A DNA stretch of 64,000 bases from Aequorivita capsosiphonis DSM 23843 (GCF_000429125.1 NZ_AUBG01000011.1:186001-250000); one strand, 5' to 3'. Positions 1 through 9,610 are shown, numbered from the stretch's first letter. A program made the numbers and translations. Notes: generated by a model not told the origin, from the letters alone.

Positions 1-1326
1 GGTGCTTATCCCTCCAATTAGATTTACACCAAATTTATTGTCAACAACGGCATATTTTAGCTCCAATGGCACTTCGTAATAATTTATATCCTGAATAAGC
101 CTAGCATTACCCATAGTGGATTTTGGGGTTATTTGACCAAAATCATTATTAGATGTTGCGCTTTCAAAAGTAGATCTATCTATTGCCGTAACAACGTTCT
201 GGCTCGATCCATAATCTACAGAACGCAAGGCAACGGCAACTGGACCGGTACCCACAACGATATCAGAAGTGCTATAGCTTAAATCCAGATTATTTATTCC
301 TGTTCGCACACTCAAACGTTTGTTCAAGGCGTAACTTACCTGTACTCCATAACTCATATTTACATCCCCTTTTTGAGGGTTATCCGTAAAACTTGGATCG
401 ATGGAAGAACCATTACCAAAACTACTATAGTAAACTGGCGCCACATTTGGAGCTACATTCCAGCGATGATCTGGCTTTTCTTTGACAATCTTTTTAGGCG
501 TTTTATCCTCATCTTTTTCGGAAATAGCTTCAAAAATTGATTTTTTGTTTTTAGAGTCCGTAGCAATAGCAGCTTCGGTTTTTACTGTATTTTGATCTAA
601 ACTATTCTCCTGTTTGTCGGTAGACACGGATTCAGTTTTACCGTTAACTGCGACATCCTCTTTTTTCAGATCGAAAACATCTTTCCCTTTATTTAGGTTG
701 TTCTCATTTATTTCTTGTTTCTCCTTCTTATCTGAAGTAGCTTTAGAAGAAGCCAATCCTTCCTTTATTTTATTTTTAGAAGTATTTTTCTGAATTGAAT
801 GATTCTGAGACTTCTCATGAATGTTATTTGCTTCGGAAGTAGTAGTTCTTTCGGAGTTACTGGAAGCGATAACAGTAGAAGCTGATTTTTTCGAGGAACT
901 AATAACTCCTTCATCGGAAGACTTAGACTCCTTTGTATTTTTTGAATTTGTATTGTCAGAAGCATTCAGATCCTGTGATGATTCATCAAAAAGCGTTTCG
1001 TTTTCTGAAGCAACTTTAGAATCATTTGATTCTGGAACTATATCTTCTTGATTGCTACGCGTTTTTTCATCAGTTTGGATAGTATCTTCATTGGTTATAT
1101 GATGCTGATCGATATCTGGAGTATAAAGCCAATTTCCAACCGTCAACAATAGCGCGAGCAAAGCAGCCACACCGCCAAGCCGTATCCACAATGGAATGAC
1201 TTTGCGTTCCTTTTTCTCCTTATTCAGGGCTGCTTTGATGTTTTCCCAAACGCGCGGCGAAGGAGTGGCCTCAAAATTCTTGAAACCATCTTGAAAAAGC
1301 TCGTCTATATTTTTCTTTTCTTTCAT
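1..1326 (-). CDS. Membrane-anchored protein with C-terminal beta-barrel-like domain, partial (C-terminus beyond window)
   Basis: The reading frame opens with ATG at 1326 and stays open for 442 codons to base 1, so the C-terminus lies outside the window. Residues 1-40 are a charged cytoplasmic segment, about 41-66 form one membrane helix, and about 70-290 are low-complexity Ser/Lys/Glu/Asn sequence that could span the periplasm. From about residue 300 the sequence resembles an outer-membrane beta-barrel, with alternating hydrophobic residues and phrases such as YGVQVSYALNKRLSVRTG. The gene follows an ECF sigma factor on the same strand with about 110 bp between them. Similar sigma factor plus barrel-protein pairs are common in Flavobacteriaceae, and the short N-terminal domain could bind the sigma factor. 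That role is inference; no anti-sigma motif is recognised. Confidence 0.75.
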   Translation of the reverse strand, partial: MKEKKNIDELFQDGFKNFEATPSPRVWENIKAALNKEKKERKVIPLWIRLGGVAALLALLLTVGNWLYTPDIDQHHITNEDTIQTDEKTRSNQEDIVPESNDSKVASENETLFDESSQDLNASDNTNSKNTKESKSSDEGVISSSKKSASTVIASSNSERTTTSEANNIHEKSQNHSIQKNTSKNKIKEGLASSKATSDKKEKQEINENNLNKGKDVFDLKKEDVAVNGKTESVSTDKQENSLDQNTVKTEAAIATDSKNKKSIFEAISEKDEDKTPKKIVKEKPDHRWNVAPNVAPVYYSSFGNGSSIDPSFTDNPQKGDVNMSYGVQVSYALNKRLSVRTGINNLDLSYSTSDIVVGTGPVAVALRSVDYGSSQNVVTAIDRSTFESATSNNDFGQITPKSTMGNARLIQDINYYEVPLELKYAVVDNKFGVNLIGGIST

Positions 1327-1383
1327 TTTTAAACCTTACAAAAACAGAGGTCTATATAATCTATATATTCAATCTTTAGTAAA

Positions 1384-1403
1384 ACCCCTACCCTTGCAGG
1401 GGT
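1384..1403 (-). terminator. Weak hairpin between sigma factor gene and membrane partner
   Basis: ACCCCT (1384-1389) and AGGGGT (1398-1403) form a 6-bp stem with an 8-nt loop. On the minus strand the stem is followed by TTTT. It lies between two same-strand genes, so it could attenuate rather than end transcription. Confidence 0.3.
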
Positions 1404-1437
1404 CTTTCAATCTAAACAATTCATAATGCCTTAAGTG

Positions 1438-1971
1438 TTATCGTTTTTTAGCATTATAATCTTCAATCTTGTTTTTTAAAATCATTCTAGCGCGTGCTAG
1501 ATTTGATTTAGACGTACCGTCGCTGATTCCTAACATTTCTGCTATCTCTTTATGTTGATAGCCGTCCATTACATACATTGTAAAAACCAGTCTGTACCTA
1601 TCTGGAAGTTCCTGCACGATTTTCAACAAAAAATCCAACGGAATTCCCTCGCTTTCTACTTCTTCCTCAGCATTATCTTCAATCTGTCCTTCATCAACAA
1701 TTTCAAAGGTGCGTTTCTTTCTATATTTCTGAAGTACTGTGTTAACGGTAACCCGTTTTATCCAGCCTTCAAAAGAACCTTTCCCTTTATACTGCTCAAC
1801 TTTTTTAAAGATGGTAATAAATGCATCTTGCAAATTATCTTCCGCTTCGGTATAGTTAGGCGAATAGCGAAGACAAATGGCAAATAGGACTCCGCTGTAC
1901 TGTTTGTACAATTCGCCCTGCGCCGTCGCATCCTGCTTTTTGCATTTTTGTATGAGCTCGTCTAATGTCAA
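1438..1971 (-). CDS. RNA polymerase ECF-type sigma factor
   Basis: The 177-residue product has the two-domain build of ECF sigma factors. Region 2 spans about residues 20-86 and includes EAEDNLQDAF and a GSFEGWIKRV segment. Region 4 spans about 118-168 with the helix-turn-helix HKEIAEMLGISDGTSKSNLARAR. It would direct RNA polymerase to a small regulon. The start is TTG at 1971: the frame has a stop (TAA) only six codons upstream and offers no ATG. The downstream membrane protein gene on the same strand is its most likely regulator or partner. No target promoters can be defined from this window. Confidence 0.9.
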   Translation of the reverse strand: MTLDELIQKCKKQDATAQGELYKQYSGVLFAICLRYSPNYTEAEDNLQDAFITIFKKVEQYKGKGSFEGWIKRVTVNTVLQKYRKKRTFEIVDEGQIEDNAEEEVESEGIPLDFLLKIVQELPDRYRLVFTMYVMDGYQHKEIAEMLGISDGTSKSNLARARMILKNKIEDYNAKKR

Positions 1972-2099
1972 ACGCGGTACCCTGAATTATTGTTCCGTTG
2001 TTAATACCTCTTTTATTTGTTAGAGGGCAACCTAATAATCAAAGTTCCTACATTCTGTAGATACCAGTATATCAAAAGGGTTGCGTGGTTCGCTACTAT

Positions 2100-3107
2100 T
2101 TATTGATTTATTGCGGCTATGGCGTCTTTTATTTTCTTTTCCAACTCATCCATTAATTCTGGATTATCTAAAAGTAAATTCTTCACGGCATCACGTCCCT
2201 GCCCTAGTTTGGTGTCATCATAACTAAACCAAGATCCAGCTTTTTTAACAATCTCAAAGTCAACACCAAGATCAATGATTTCGCCAACTTTAGAGATTCC
2301 TTCGCCATACATAATGTCGAATTCCACTTGTTTAAAAGGCGGCGCCACTTTGTTTTTCACAACTTTCACACGGGTTTTATTACCCATAGCGTTGCTGTTA
2401 GTATCTTTTATCTGTGTAGAACGGCGAATATCCAAACGAACCGAAGCGTAGAATTTTAAAGCGTTTCCTCCCGTAGTAGTTTCTGGGTTTCCGAACATCA
2501 CGCCAATTTTTTCACGCAATTGGTTAATGAAAATTACCGTACATTTTGTTTTACTGATGGAACCCGTAAGCTTTCGAAGTGCCTGACTCATCAATCGGGC
2601 ATGAAGCCCCATTTTGCTATCGCCCATTTCGCCTTCTATTTCGCTTTTTGGAGTTAATGCAGCTACAGAGTCAATAACGATAATATCTATGGCCCCACTT
2701 CTAATTAGGTTATCAGTAATTTCCAAAGCCTGTTCCCCATTATCTGGTTGCGAAATAATCAGGTTTTCAACATCAATCCCCAATTTTTCGGCATAGCCTC
2801 TATCAAAGGCATGTTCCGCATCTATAAAAGCAGCGATACCTCCTTGTTTTTGTGCTTCCGCTATAGCGTGAAGTGTCAATGTGGTCTTACCTGAAGATTC
2901 TGGTCCGTAGATTTCTATAACTCTACCCCGCGGATAACCGCCAACGCCAAGTGCTACATCTAAACCTAAGGAGCCTGTAGGGATTACCTCCACATCTATC
3001 ACGGGACTATCGCCCATTTTCATTACGGTTCCCTTTCCGTAGGTTTTGTCGAGTTTATCTAAAGTTAGCTTTAAAGCTTTCAGTTTTGCGTCTTTTTCAG
3101 TGCTCAT
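2100..3107 (-). CDS. recA: Recombinase RecA
   Basis: The 335-residue protein is a full-length RecA, which forms ATP-dependent filaments on single-stranded DNA for homologous recombination and SOS signalling. Walker A is GPESSGKT at residues 68-75, Walker B is the IDIIVIDS segment near 140-147, and the L2 loop carries [15 protein letters not shown]. The length fits the family. The start is ATG at 3107. A TACTTTTG box on the minus strand (3202-3209) is a plausible -7 element. No LexA-type operator was recognised. trhO is divergent. Confidence 0.98.
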   Translation of the reverse strand: MSTEKDAKLKALKLTLDKLDKTYGKGTVMKMGDSPVIDVEVIPTGSLGLDVALGVGGYPRGRVIEIYGPESSGKTTLTLHAIAEAQKQGGIAAFIDAEHAFDRGYAEKLGIDVENLIISQPDNGEQALEITDNLIRSGAIDIIVIDSVAALTPKSEIEGEMGDSKMGLHARLMSQALRKLTGSISKTKCTVIFINQLREKIGVMFGNPETTTGGNALKFYASVRLDIRRSTQIKDTNSNAMGNKTRVKVVKNKVAPPFKQVEFDIMYGEGISKVGEIIDLGVDFEIVKKAGSWFSYDDTKLGQGRDAVKNLLLDNPELMDELEKKIKDAIAAINQ

Positions 3108-3201
3108 TTTCAGTATTTTTTATAGTGGAATTTTAAGTTTCTTCCGCCAAAAATTGCATAGGCGAACGAGTTGCTAAGATACTATTTCTTTGCGCCAAGG
3201 A

Positions 3202-3209
3202 CAAAAGTA
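3202..3209 (-). promoter_or_regulatory. Candidate recA -7 promoter element
   Basis: The minus strand reads TACTTTTG, matching the Bacteroidota -7 consensus TAnnTTTG, about 95 bp upstream of the recA ATG. No TTG was found at the usual 17-23 bp spacing, so support is partial. Confidence 0.35.
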
Positions 3210-3230
3210 AAATGTATTGGCACTATATTT

Positions 3231-3261
3231 TTGTTAACAACGAAGCAAATGATTAATTTTG
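3231..3261 (+). promoter_or_regulatory. Candidate trhO promoter (TTG-20-TAATTTTG)
   Basis: TTG at 3231-3233 and TAATTTTG at 3254-3261 are separated by 20 bp, matching the Bacteroidota -33/-7 architecture. The trhO ATG lies 46 bp downstream. Confidence 0.55.
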
Positions 3262-3307
3262 CCGCAATTATCAAAAAATCAATTCTTTTCACCTAAAAAA
3301 GTATAGC

Positions 3308-4360
3308 ATGCAACTGTACAATAAATTAAGTGCAAAAGAAAGGGAAACTCTTTTGGAACAGGCCGGCGAGGAGCGGCTCACCCTTTCTTTTTATCAGTAC
3401 GCCAAAATTGGCAATCCACAACTTTTTAGAAATCATCTGTTTATCACTTGGCATGAACAAGATGTCCTGGGTCGTATTTATGTAGCTCACGAAGGAATCA
3501 ACGCCCAACTTTCCGTGCCCGCAAAACGCTTTAAAGAATTCAAGGAGTTTCTGGACGGAATTTATTTTCTCAAAGATGTCCGTTTAAACATCGCCATTGA
3601 ACAAGATTTAAAATCGTTTTTAAAACTGAAGGTAAAAGTTCGCGATAAAATTGTTGCCGATGGTTTAAACGACGAATCTTTCGATGTTACCAACAAAGGG
3701 ATTCACGTTGACGCTCTAAAATTTAACGAGCTTATTGAAGATCCAAACGTGGTTTTGGTAGATATGCGAAATCACTACGAGAGTGAAATAGGTCGCTTTA
3801 AAAATGCCGTCACCCCAGATGTCGACACGTTTCGGGATTCATTGGATATCATTGAAGAAGATTTAAAAGACCACAAAGAAGATAAAAAACTGGTTATGTA
3901 TTGCACGGGTGGAATTCGCTGTGAAAAAGCCAGTGCCTATTACAAACACAAAGGTTTTAAAAATGTGTTTCAGCTTGAAGGCGGTATTATTGAATATGCA
4001 CGCCAAGTTGAAAACCAAGGACTGGAAAATAAATTCGTCGGAAAAAATTTCGTTTTTGATCATCGTCGCGGCGAACGAATCACGGAAGATATAATCAGTC
4101 ATTGCCACCAATGTGGCGAAGCTTGCGATACACACACCAATTGCGCCAACGAAGCCTGCCACTTACTGTTTATTCAATGTGAAAAATGTGCGCTAACAAT
4201 GGAAAACTGCTGTAGTAAGGAATGTGTAGAAATAATCCATCTGCCGGTTGAGGAACAGAAAAGACTCCGCCAAGGCATTCCAAATAGCAACAAGATTTTT
4301 AAAAAGGGACGTTCAGAAAAGTTGAAGTTTATGCCCCCTAGCCCCCAAAGGGGGAATTAA
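3308..4360 (+). CDS. trhO: tRNA uridine(34) hydroxylase TrhO (rhodanese-like, YceA family)
   Basis: The 350-residue protein matches the TrhO/YceA family, which forms 5-hydroxyuridine at tRNA position 34 using oxygen. An N-terminal acylphosphatase-like domain (about 20-115) is followed by a rhodanese domain (about 125-230) with Cys199 in the YCTGGIRC loop. A Cys/His-rich tail at about 255-300 holds repeated CxxC pairs and probably binds metal. The last residues, PPSPQRGN, are encoded by a CCCCCTAGCCCCCAAAGGGGG-type intergenic repeat, so the natural C-terminus seems to have been extended by a repeat. The start is ATG at 3308 behind a good promoter. Confidence 0.93.
   Translation: MQLYNKLSAKERETLLEQAGEERLTLSFYQYAKIGNPQLFRNHLFITWHEQDVLGRIYVAHEGINAQLSVPAKRFKEFKEFLDGIYFLKDVRLNIAIEQDLKSFLKLKVKVRDKIVADGLNDESFDVTNKGIHVDALKFNELIEDPNVVLVDMRNHYESEIGRFKNAVTPDVDTFRDSLDIIEEDLKDHKEDKKLVMYCTGGIRCEKASAYYKHKGFKNVFQLEGGIIEYARQVENQGLENKFVGKNFVFDHRRGERITEDIISHCHQCGEACDTHTNCANEACHLLFIQCEKCALTMENCCSKECVEIIHLPVEEQKRLRQGIPNSNKIFKKGRSEKLKFMPPSPQRGN
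4334..4354. repeat. CCCCCTAGCCCCC..GGGGG repeat overlapping the end of trhO
   Basis: The C-rich run ends in a CCCCC-AAA-GGGGG hairpin. A related C-rich sequence covers the end of the ABC gene at about 10364-10378. Here it is translated and supplies the last residues of TrhO. Confidence 0.5.
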
Positions 4361-4634
4361 CAAGTTTCTGAATTGTGAGTCAAAACCTTTTGATTCTCTT
4401 TTAATTTTACTTCGTAGAAACAATCCTGTTTCCTTTCTGTCTTGTGTCTTGGCTCAAAGCGTTCCCGAAGTAGAATCGGGACAGGCTATGGCTCAAATCG
4501 CCATGTTTCTAAAAGTCATCTTAAAAAATTCTGAATTCTAAATTCTGAATTTTTTATTGGTATCTTTACCGATTAACAATTTTGTTTAATTTTCGTCCCT
4601 CTTCACTTGGAAAAGGGCTTTATATATAAAAAAT
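4361..4634. other. Intergenic region trhO-ricT with repeat fragments
   Basis: This 274-bp stretch holds a TCCCGA..TCGGGA hairpin (4463-4481), a tandem AATTCTGAATT-type repeat near 4530-4552 and a -7-like TATCTTTA at 4560-4567. No coding frame is supported. Confidence 0.5.
4463..4481. repeat. TCCCGA hairpin repeat
   Basis: TCCCGA and TCGGGA flank a 7-nt loop. Related hairpins occur at 8740-8757 and 40932-40945, which marks it as a dispersed element. Confidence 0.45.
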
Positions 4635-5888
4635 ATGGGCTGTACCAGCTGTGCCACGGGCGCCAACGGTCAGCCAAAGGGATGCAAGAACAACGGCACT
4701 TGCGGAACCGATGGCTGTAATAAACTAACGGTGTTCGATTGGCTTTCAAATATGCAACTTCCCGCCGATATGGAACCTTTCAATGCGGCCGAAGTTCGCT
4801 TTAAAAATGGAAGAAAAGAATTCTTCCAAAATTCAGAAAATCTTACACTTAGTATTGGCGATATTATAGCTACCGAAGCTTCGCCTGGACACGATATCGG
4901 CATTGTAACGCTTACCGGGGAACTGGTTCGCGTACAAATGAAGAAGAAAAAAGTTCCGGTTAAAGTAGAAGCTTTACCGAAAATATACCGAAAAGCATCC
5001 CAAAAAGATATTGATATTTGGCAAGGCGTTCGCGATAAAGAGGCAGATGTACAAAAACGTTCGCGTCAAATCGCTATCCGTCTCGGACTTCAAATGAAGA
5101 TAAGCGATGTAGAGTTTCAGGGCGATGCATCTAAAGTTATCTTTTATTACACTGCCGAGGAACGAGTAGATTTTCGGGAATTGATTAAGGAATTCGCTCG
5201 TACTTTCCATACACGTATTGAAATGAAACAAGTAGGGTTTCGGCAAGAAGCAGCTCGCTTGGGTGGAATTGGTAGTTGTGGCCGCGAACTCTGTTGTTCA
5301 ACTTGGTTAACGGACTTTCGCTCCGTAAATACTTCCGCAGCGCGTTATCAACAACTTTCACTTAATCCACAAAAACTAGCTGGGCAATGTGGTAAACTGA
5401 AATGTTGTTTGAATTATGAATTAGACACCTATTTGGAAGCTTTGGATTCCTTTCCAAATACAGAAACTAGATTACAGACTGAAAAAGGAAGTGCGTCCTG
5501 CCAAAAAATCGATATTTTTAAAGGCTTGCTTTGGTATGCCTATGAAAAAGACGGCATGAACTGGCATGAACTAACTGCCGAAAAGGCGAACGAAATAATA
5601 GAGTTAAACAAAAACGGTAAAAAGCCACTAGCGCTTGAAGAGTTTATAATTGAAGTTAAAGCTCCAGAAAAAGAGCCCTATGGTAATGTGGTTGGGCAAG
5701 ATAGTTTGACTCGTTTTGACAAACCTAAAACTATCAAAAAGAGAAACAAAAAAAGAAGTAAGCCTAAAGCAAAAGCTGGCGCAACTACTGGAAACGCTCC
5801 ACGAAGCAAGCCTAAAAAATCTGGTGACAAACCAAGAAACAAGTCTGGAAATCAAAACAGAAATCGCAAACCAACAAAAGATGAATAA
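4635..5888 (+). CDS. ricT: RicT-like PSP1-domain protein (Fe-S complex subunit family)
   Basis: The 417-residue protein carries the PSP1 C-terminal domain of the RicT/YaaT family, which in Bacillus forms an iron-sulfur-containing complex that helps RNA maturation. Cysteines cluster at the N-terminus (MGCTSCATG, CKNNGTCGTDGC) and again in RELCCSTWL and CGKLKCCLNYE, which fits Fe-S ligation. The C-terminal 55 residues are very basic (Lys/Arg/Asn-rich) and may bind RNA. The gene overlaps the start of gldH by 8 bp, so the two are translationally linked. The family assignment is firm; the function in Bacteroidota is inferred. Confidence 0.88.
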   Translation: MGCTSCATGANGQPKGCKNNGTCGTDGCNKLTVFDWLSNMQLPADMEPFNAAEVRFKNGRKEFFQNSENLTLSIGDIIATEASPGHDIGIVTLTGELVRVQMKKKKVPVKVEALPKIYRKASQKDIDIWQGVRDKEADVQKRSRQIAIRLGLQMKISDVEFQGDASKVIFYYTAEERVDFRELIKEFARTFHTRIEMKQVGFRQEAARLGGIGSCGRELCCSTWLTDFRSVNTSAARYQQLSLNPQKLAGQCGKLKCCLNYELDTYLEALDSFPNTETRLQTEKGSASCQKIDIFKGLLWYAYEKDGMNWHELTAEKANEIIELNKNGKKPLALEEFIIEVKAPEKEPYGNVVGQDSLTRFDKPKTIKKRNKKRSKPKAKAGATTGNAPRSKPKKSGDKPRNKSGNQNRNRKPTKDE

Positions 5889-6366
5889 ACTGGTAGTGCT
5901 TTTTATTGTTGCAGTGACTTTCACTTCCTGCGAGTCTGATATAGTTTTCAGCGATACAAAATCTATGGATGGGCATTGGGGTGCAACCGAAGTGGCAGAA
6001 TTTAAGCTACCAGAAATGGATTCACTCAAAAGATACAATCTGTTCTTAAATATTAGAAACACTAACGAATACAAGTTCAACAATATATTTTTGATAGTTT
6101 CAATGAATTTTCCACACGGAAAAACCGTTACCGATACGCTTGAGTATCGAATGGCAAATCCTGATGGTACATGGCTGGGTCAAGGAATTGGAGATGTAAA
6201 AGAGAATAAACTCTGGTATAAAGAACACGTTCAATTTTCTGAAGATGGAAATTACACTGTAGACATCACCCAAGCAATGCGCAATAATGGTGACGTAGAA
6301 GGCGTTACAAAACTCGAAGGCATTACAGACGTTGGTTTCAGTATTGAAGAAGCTACCAAACAGTAA
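5881..6366 (+). CDS. gldH: Gliding motility lipoprotein GldH
   Basis: I place the start at ATG 5881, which gives a 161-residue lipoprotein with a short hydrophobic signal and lipobox FTSC (Cys17). A longer in-frame reading from 5716 would run through the coding region of the upstream gene and would bury the signal peptide. The sequence after the Cys (VFSDTKSMDGHWG) and the order ricT-gldH-PBP are typical of Flavobacteriaceae. GldH is required for gliding and for T9SS function in Flavobacterium johnsoniae; it sits in the envelope, but its biochemical role is not settled. It overlaps ricT by 8 bp and ends 6 bp before the PBP gene, so the three look co-transcribed. Confidence 0.93.
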   Translation: MNKLVVLFIVAVTFTSCESDIVFSDTKSMDGHWGATEVAEFKLPEMDSLKRYNLFLNIRNTNEYKFNNIFLIVSMNFPHGKTVTDTLEYRMANPDGTWLGQGIGDVKENKLWYKEHVQFSEDGNYTVDITQAMRNNGDVEGVTKLEGITDVGFSIEEATKQ

Positions 6367-6372
6367 AAAAAT

Positions 6373-8685
6373 ATGGCAACAAAGAAAACTAGCCCTAAAA
6401 AGAAAAAACAAAATGATGTTTCACGTCATATACGTACATTCTGGAAATTATTTGGAGGCTTTATCCTATTGATTATTTTATTTTTCCTCTTGGCTTCTTG
6501 GGGAGCATTTGGGAGTCTACCCGATGAGACAGCTCTTGAAAACCCAGAGAAAAACCTAGCTACAGAAATCATTTCTTCAGATGGAAACACCATTGGTAAG
6601 TTCTATAAAGAGAACAGAACTCCCGTTTCTTATGAAGCCTTGCCAGATCATTTAGTAAATGCTTTGATCGCCACCGAAGATGCTCGCTTTTATGATCATT
6701 CTGGAATTGACGGAAAGGGAACGCTTAGAGCTGTTGCCTTTTTGGGCAGCCGTGGCGGTGCAAGTACTATTACGCAACAGTTGGCGAAATTGTTTTTTAC
6801 TGATCAAAGGGCCTCAAACAAACTAGAGCGTGTTCTTCAAAAAGTAAAAGAGTGGGTTATCGCCACACGTTTGGAACGTCGCTATACCAAAGAGGAAATT
6901 ATCACTATGTATTTTAATGAATACGATTTTCTTAACCAAGCTGTAGGTATAGAATCTGCCGCCCATATTTATTTTGACAAACCACCTGCTGAATTGACCA
7001 CTGCAGAAGCTGCCATGCTGGTTGGAATGTTCAAAAATTCATCTCTTTTTAACCCAAACCGAAGACCAGAACTTGTCCTCGAAAGAAGGAACGTGGTCTT
7101 GGCCCAAATGGAAAAATATGATTATATTTCGGAAAAAGTGATGGATTCTTTACAGGCTCTTCCTTTAAATGTGAAGTTTACACCACAGGGCCATGATGAG
7201 GGAAGCGCCACCTATTTCCGTGAATACGCCCGTCGTTTTATGGAAGATTGGATTAAGGAAAATCCGAAGTCTGACGGCAGCAAATACAACATCTATGAAG
7301 ATGGTTTAAAGGTTTTTGTTACTATTGATAGCAAAATGCAAGAATATGCAGAAGAAGCCGTAAAAAAACATATGGCGCATCTACAAGAAACTTTTGACGA
7401 TCAGAACAAAAACAACAAAACGGCACCTTTTAGAGATATTACAGAAAAAGAAACCGAAGGAATTTTAAATTCCGCTATGCGAAAAAGTGATCGTTGGCGC
7501 GAAATGAAGAAACAAGGGAAAGACGAAGACGAAATAATCGCTAGTTTTAAAAAGAAAGTCCAAATGCGTGTTTTTTCTTGGAAGGGTGACATCGATACCT
7601 TAATGACCCCAATGGATTCCATTCGGTATCACAAATCTTTTTTACAGGCGGCAATGATGTCTATGACTCCGCAAACAGGTGAAGTAAAAGCCTGGGTTGG
7701 TGGAATTGACTACAAGCACTATAAATATGATATGGTTAAAAAAGGAAAACGCCAAGTAGGTTCTACCTTTAAGCCATTCGTCTATGCTACGGCTATAGAC
7801 CAAATGCATATGTCGCCCTGCGATACCTTACCAAACACTTTGTACACTATTCCCGAAGGAAGACACCATTTACTAAAACCGTGGACTCCAAAAAATGCCG
7901 GAAACAGTTATGGTGGAATGGTTACCCTAAAATACGCCCTCGCAAACTCCATAAATACCATTACGGCAAGATTAATAGATAGAGTTGGACCGGAACCCGT
8001 AATAGATTTAATAAAAAAGATGGGAGTTGACACAAAAGATATTCCTGCCGCTCCATCTATTGCACTAGGTACAGCAGATATTTCGGTTTACGATATGGTT
8101 GGCGCATACAGCACTTTTGCAAATCAAGGTGTTTATGTCGAGCCTATTTTAATACAACGCATTGAAGATAAAAATGGAACGGTATTGTTTCAAAATGTCC
8201 CGAAAACCAAAGATGTTATCAGTAATGAAACGGCTTATGTAACAGTAAGTTTACTGGAAGGTGTTACCCAATCAGGTTCTGGTGCTCGTTTAAGAGGTAC
8301 TTGGGCTACAGGCTCTCCTATCTATAAAAAAGCAGTTACTGGATATCCATACGATTTCAAGAATCCAATTGCAGGAAAAACAGGAACTACACAAAACCAA
8401 AGTGATGGCTGGTTTATGGGCATGGTTCCAAACTTAGTTACTGGCGTTTGGGTTGGAGGTGATGACCGAGCAACACACTTTAGGTCTATCGCCTATGGGC
8501 AGGGAGCAACCATGGCACTACCTATTTGGGGAATGTATATGAAAAGCTGCTACGCCGATGAAGATCTAAACATTTCTACTGGAAATTTTGAACGACCAGC
8601 TAATTTGTCTATTGAAACGGATTGCGCAAAGTGGGGCGAAAAAGACACCAATGAAGAGCAAATTTCAGATGAGTTTGACTTTTAA
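6373..8685 (+). CDS. Class A penicillin-binding protein (PBP1A type)
   Basis: The 770-residue bifunctional enzyme polymerises and crosslinks peptidoglycan at the outer face of the inner membrane. A Lys-rich cytoplasmic tail is followed by a membrane helix at about 24-46. The glycosyltransferase domain has the catalytic ATEDARFYDHSG motif (Glu102) and GGASTITQQLAK. The transpeptidase domain has STFK (Ser464, Lys467), SIN in LANSINTIT and KTG at 669-671. All expected catalytic residues are present. It follows gldH after 6 bp, linking a cell-wall gene with a gliding/T9SS gene. Confidence 0.95.
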   Translation: MATKKTSPKKKKQNDVSRHIRTFWKLFGGFILLIILFFLLASWGAFGSLPDETALENPEKNLATEIISSDGNTIGKFYKENRTPVSYEALPDHLVNALIATEDARFYDHSGIDGKGTLRAVAFLGSRGGASTITQQLAKLFFTDQRASNKLERVLQKVKEWVIATRLERRYTKEEIITMYFNEYDFLNQAVGIESAAHIYFDKPPAELTTAEAAMLVGMFKNSSLFNPNRRPELVLERRNVVLAQMEKYDYISEKVMDSLQALPLNVKFTPQGHDEGSATYFREYARRFMEDWIKENPKSDGSKYNIYEDGLKVFVTIDSKMQEYAEEAVKKHMAHLQETFDDQNKNNKTAPFRDITEKETEGILNSAMRKSDRWREMKKQGKDEDEIIASFKKKVQMRVFSWKGDIDTLMTPMDSIRYHKSFLQAAMMSMTPQTGEVKAWVGGIDYKHYKYDMVKKGKRQVGSTFKPFVYATAIDQMHMSPCDTLPNTLYTIPEGRHHLLKPWTPKNAGNSYGGMVTLKYALANSINTITARLIDRVGPEPVIDLIKKMGVDTKDIPAAPSIALGTADISVYDMVGAYSTFANQGVYVEPILIQRIEDKNGTVLFQNVPKTKDVISNETAYVTVSLLEGVTQSGSGARLRGTWATGSPIYKKAVTGYPYDFKNPIAGKTGTTQNQSDGWFMGMVPNLVTGVWVGGDDRATHFRSIAYGQGATMALPIWGMYMKSCYADEDLNISTGNFERPANLSIETDCAKWGEKDTNEEQISDEFDF

Positions 8686-8718
8686 TCATTACATTCTTCC
8701 CAATTAAAGGGAAGTAAC

Positions 8719-8776
8719 CCTCATAGGTGAGATTGCTTCTCCCGATAGCTTTCGGGATCCCAATGAAACTATGAGG
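8719..8776. repeat. Composite palindromic repeat after the PBP gene
   Basis: CCTCATAG (8719-8726) and CTATGAGG (8769-8776) form an outer stem around an inner TCCCGA..TCGGGA hairpin (8740-8757) and a GAGATTGCTTC piece typical of Bacteroidota REP-like repeats. It probably ends transcription of the upstream operon. Confidence 0.45.
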
Positions 8777-8821
8777 TTTTGTAATAGATTGAAATTTTGT
8801 AATTTTAAGAAAAATTAAAAC

Positions 8822-9520
8822 ATGATAAAAAAGACAGTAGCAAACGTTAAAGAAGCTTGTGAAGGCATTGAGGACGGAATGACTTTTATGCTCGGTGGCT
8901 TTGGTCTCTGCGGTATTCCTGAGAATATCATCAACGAATTAGTTCGAAAAAATATTCAAAACGTAACCTGTATTTCAAATAATGCTGGTGTTGATGATTT
9001 TGGACTCGGACTTTTACTGAAGAAACATCAAATAAAGAAAATGATCTCTTCCTATGTAGGAGAAAACGCTGAATTTGAGCGGCAAATGCTCAGTGGTGAA
9101 ATGGAGGTTGAATTGGTACCTCAAGGTACTTTGGCACAACGTTGCGAATCTGCAAGAACCGGGATTCCAGCATTCTTTACTCCGGCGGGTTACGGAACCG
9201 AAGTAGCCGAAGGAAAAGAAACTCGCGAATTCGACGGGAAAATGTATGTGATGGAAGAAGCTTTTAAAGCAGATTTTTCCTTCGTAAAAGCTTGGAAAGG
9301 AGACGAAGCAGGTAACCTTATTTTTAAAGGAACTGCTAGAAACTTCAACCCAGCCATGTGCGGAGCTGGAAAAATAACCGTTGCCGAAGTAGAAGAATTG
9401 GTTCCCGCAGGCGAATTGGATCCAAACCAAATTCATATTCCAGGAATCTTTGTTCAACGAATCTTTCAAGGAGAGAAATATGAAAAACGAATTGAGCAAC
9501 TAACTGTTAGAAAAAAATAA
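8822..9520 (+). CDS. CoA transferase subunit A (SCOT/AtoD-like)
   Basis: The 232-residue protein is the alpha subunit of a family I CoA transferase, which moves CoA between a CoA ester and an acid such as acetoacetate. The glycine-rich [13 protein letters not shown] motif lies near residues 23-35 and the family length is right. The beta subunit gene follows 90 bp later on the same strand, separated by a palindromic repeat. The substrate is most likely 3-oxoacid/succinyl-CoA, but sequence alone does not settle it. Confidence 0.92.
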   Translation: MIKKTVANVKEACEGIEDGMTFMLGGFGLCGIPENIINELVRKNIQNVTCISNNAGVDDFGLGLLLKKHQIKKMISSYVGENAEFERQMLSGEMEVELVPQGTLAQRCESARTGIPAFFTPAGYGTEVAEGKETREFDGKMYVMEEAFKADFSFVKAWKGDEAGNLIFKGTARNFNPAMCGAGKITVAEVEELVPAGELDPNQIHIPGIFVQRIFQGEKYEKRIEQLTVRKK

Positions 9521-9583
9521 CTCTGTGTCCTCTGTGCCTCTGTGGTGAAAATTTAAAACCACAAAGCCACAGAGATCACAGAG
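9521..9583. repeat. CTCTGTG-type long inverted repeat between CoA transferase genes
   Basis: A 26-bp left arm (9521-9546, CTCTGTGTCC...) pairs imperfectly with a 26-bp right arm (9558-9583, ...ATCACAGAG) around an 11-nt loop. A related copy is at 51514-51574 and a degenerate one at 46111-46200. This copy sits inside an operon. Confidence 0.7.
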
Positions 9584-9610
9584 GAAATAAACACATCTTC
9601 AAATTAAATT

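Noticed and set aside
5716-5880. Longer start for gldH
   Set aside because: The extra residues overlap the RicT frame and would hide the signal peptide and lipobox; ATG 5881 gives a normal lipoprotein.
9014-9499. 161-codon open frame antisense to the CoA transferase alpha subunit
   Set aside because: It is a shadow of a conserved gene and carries no domain or promoter.
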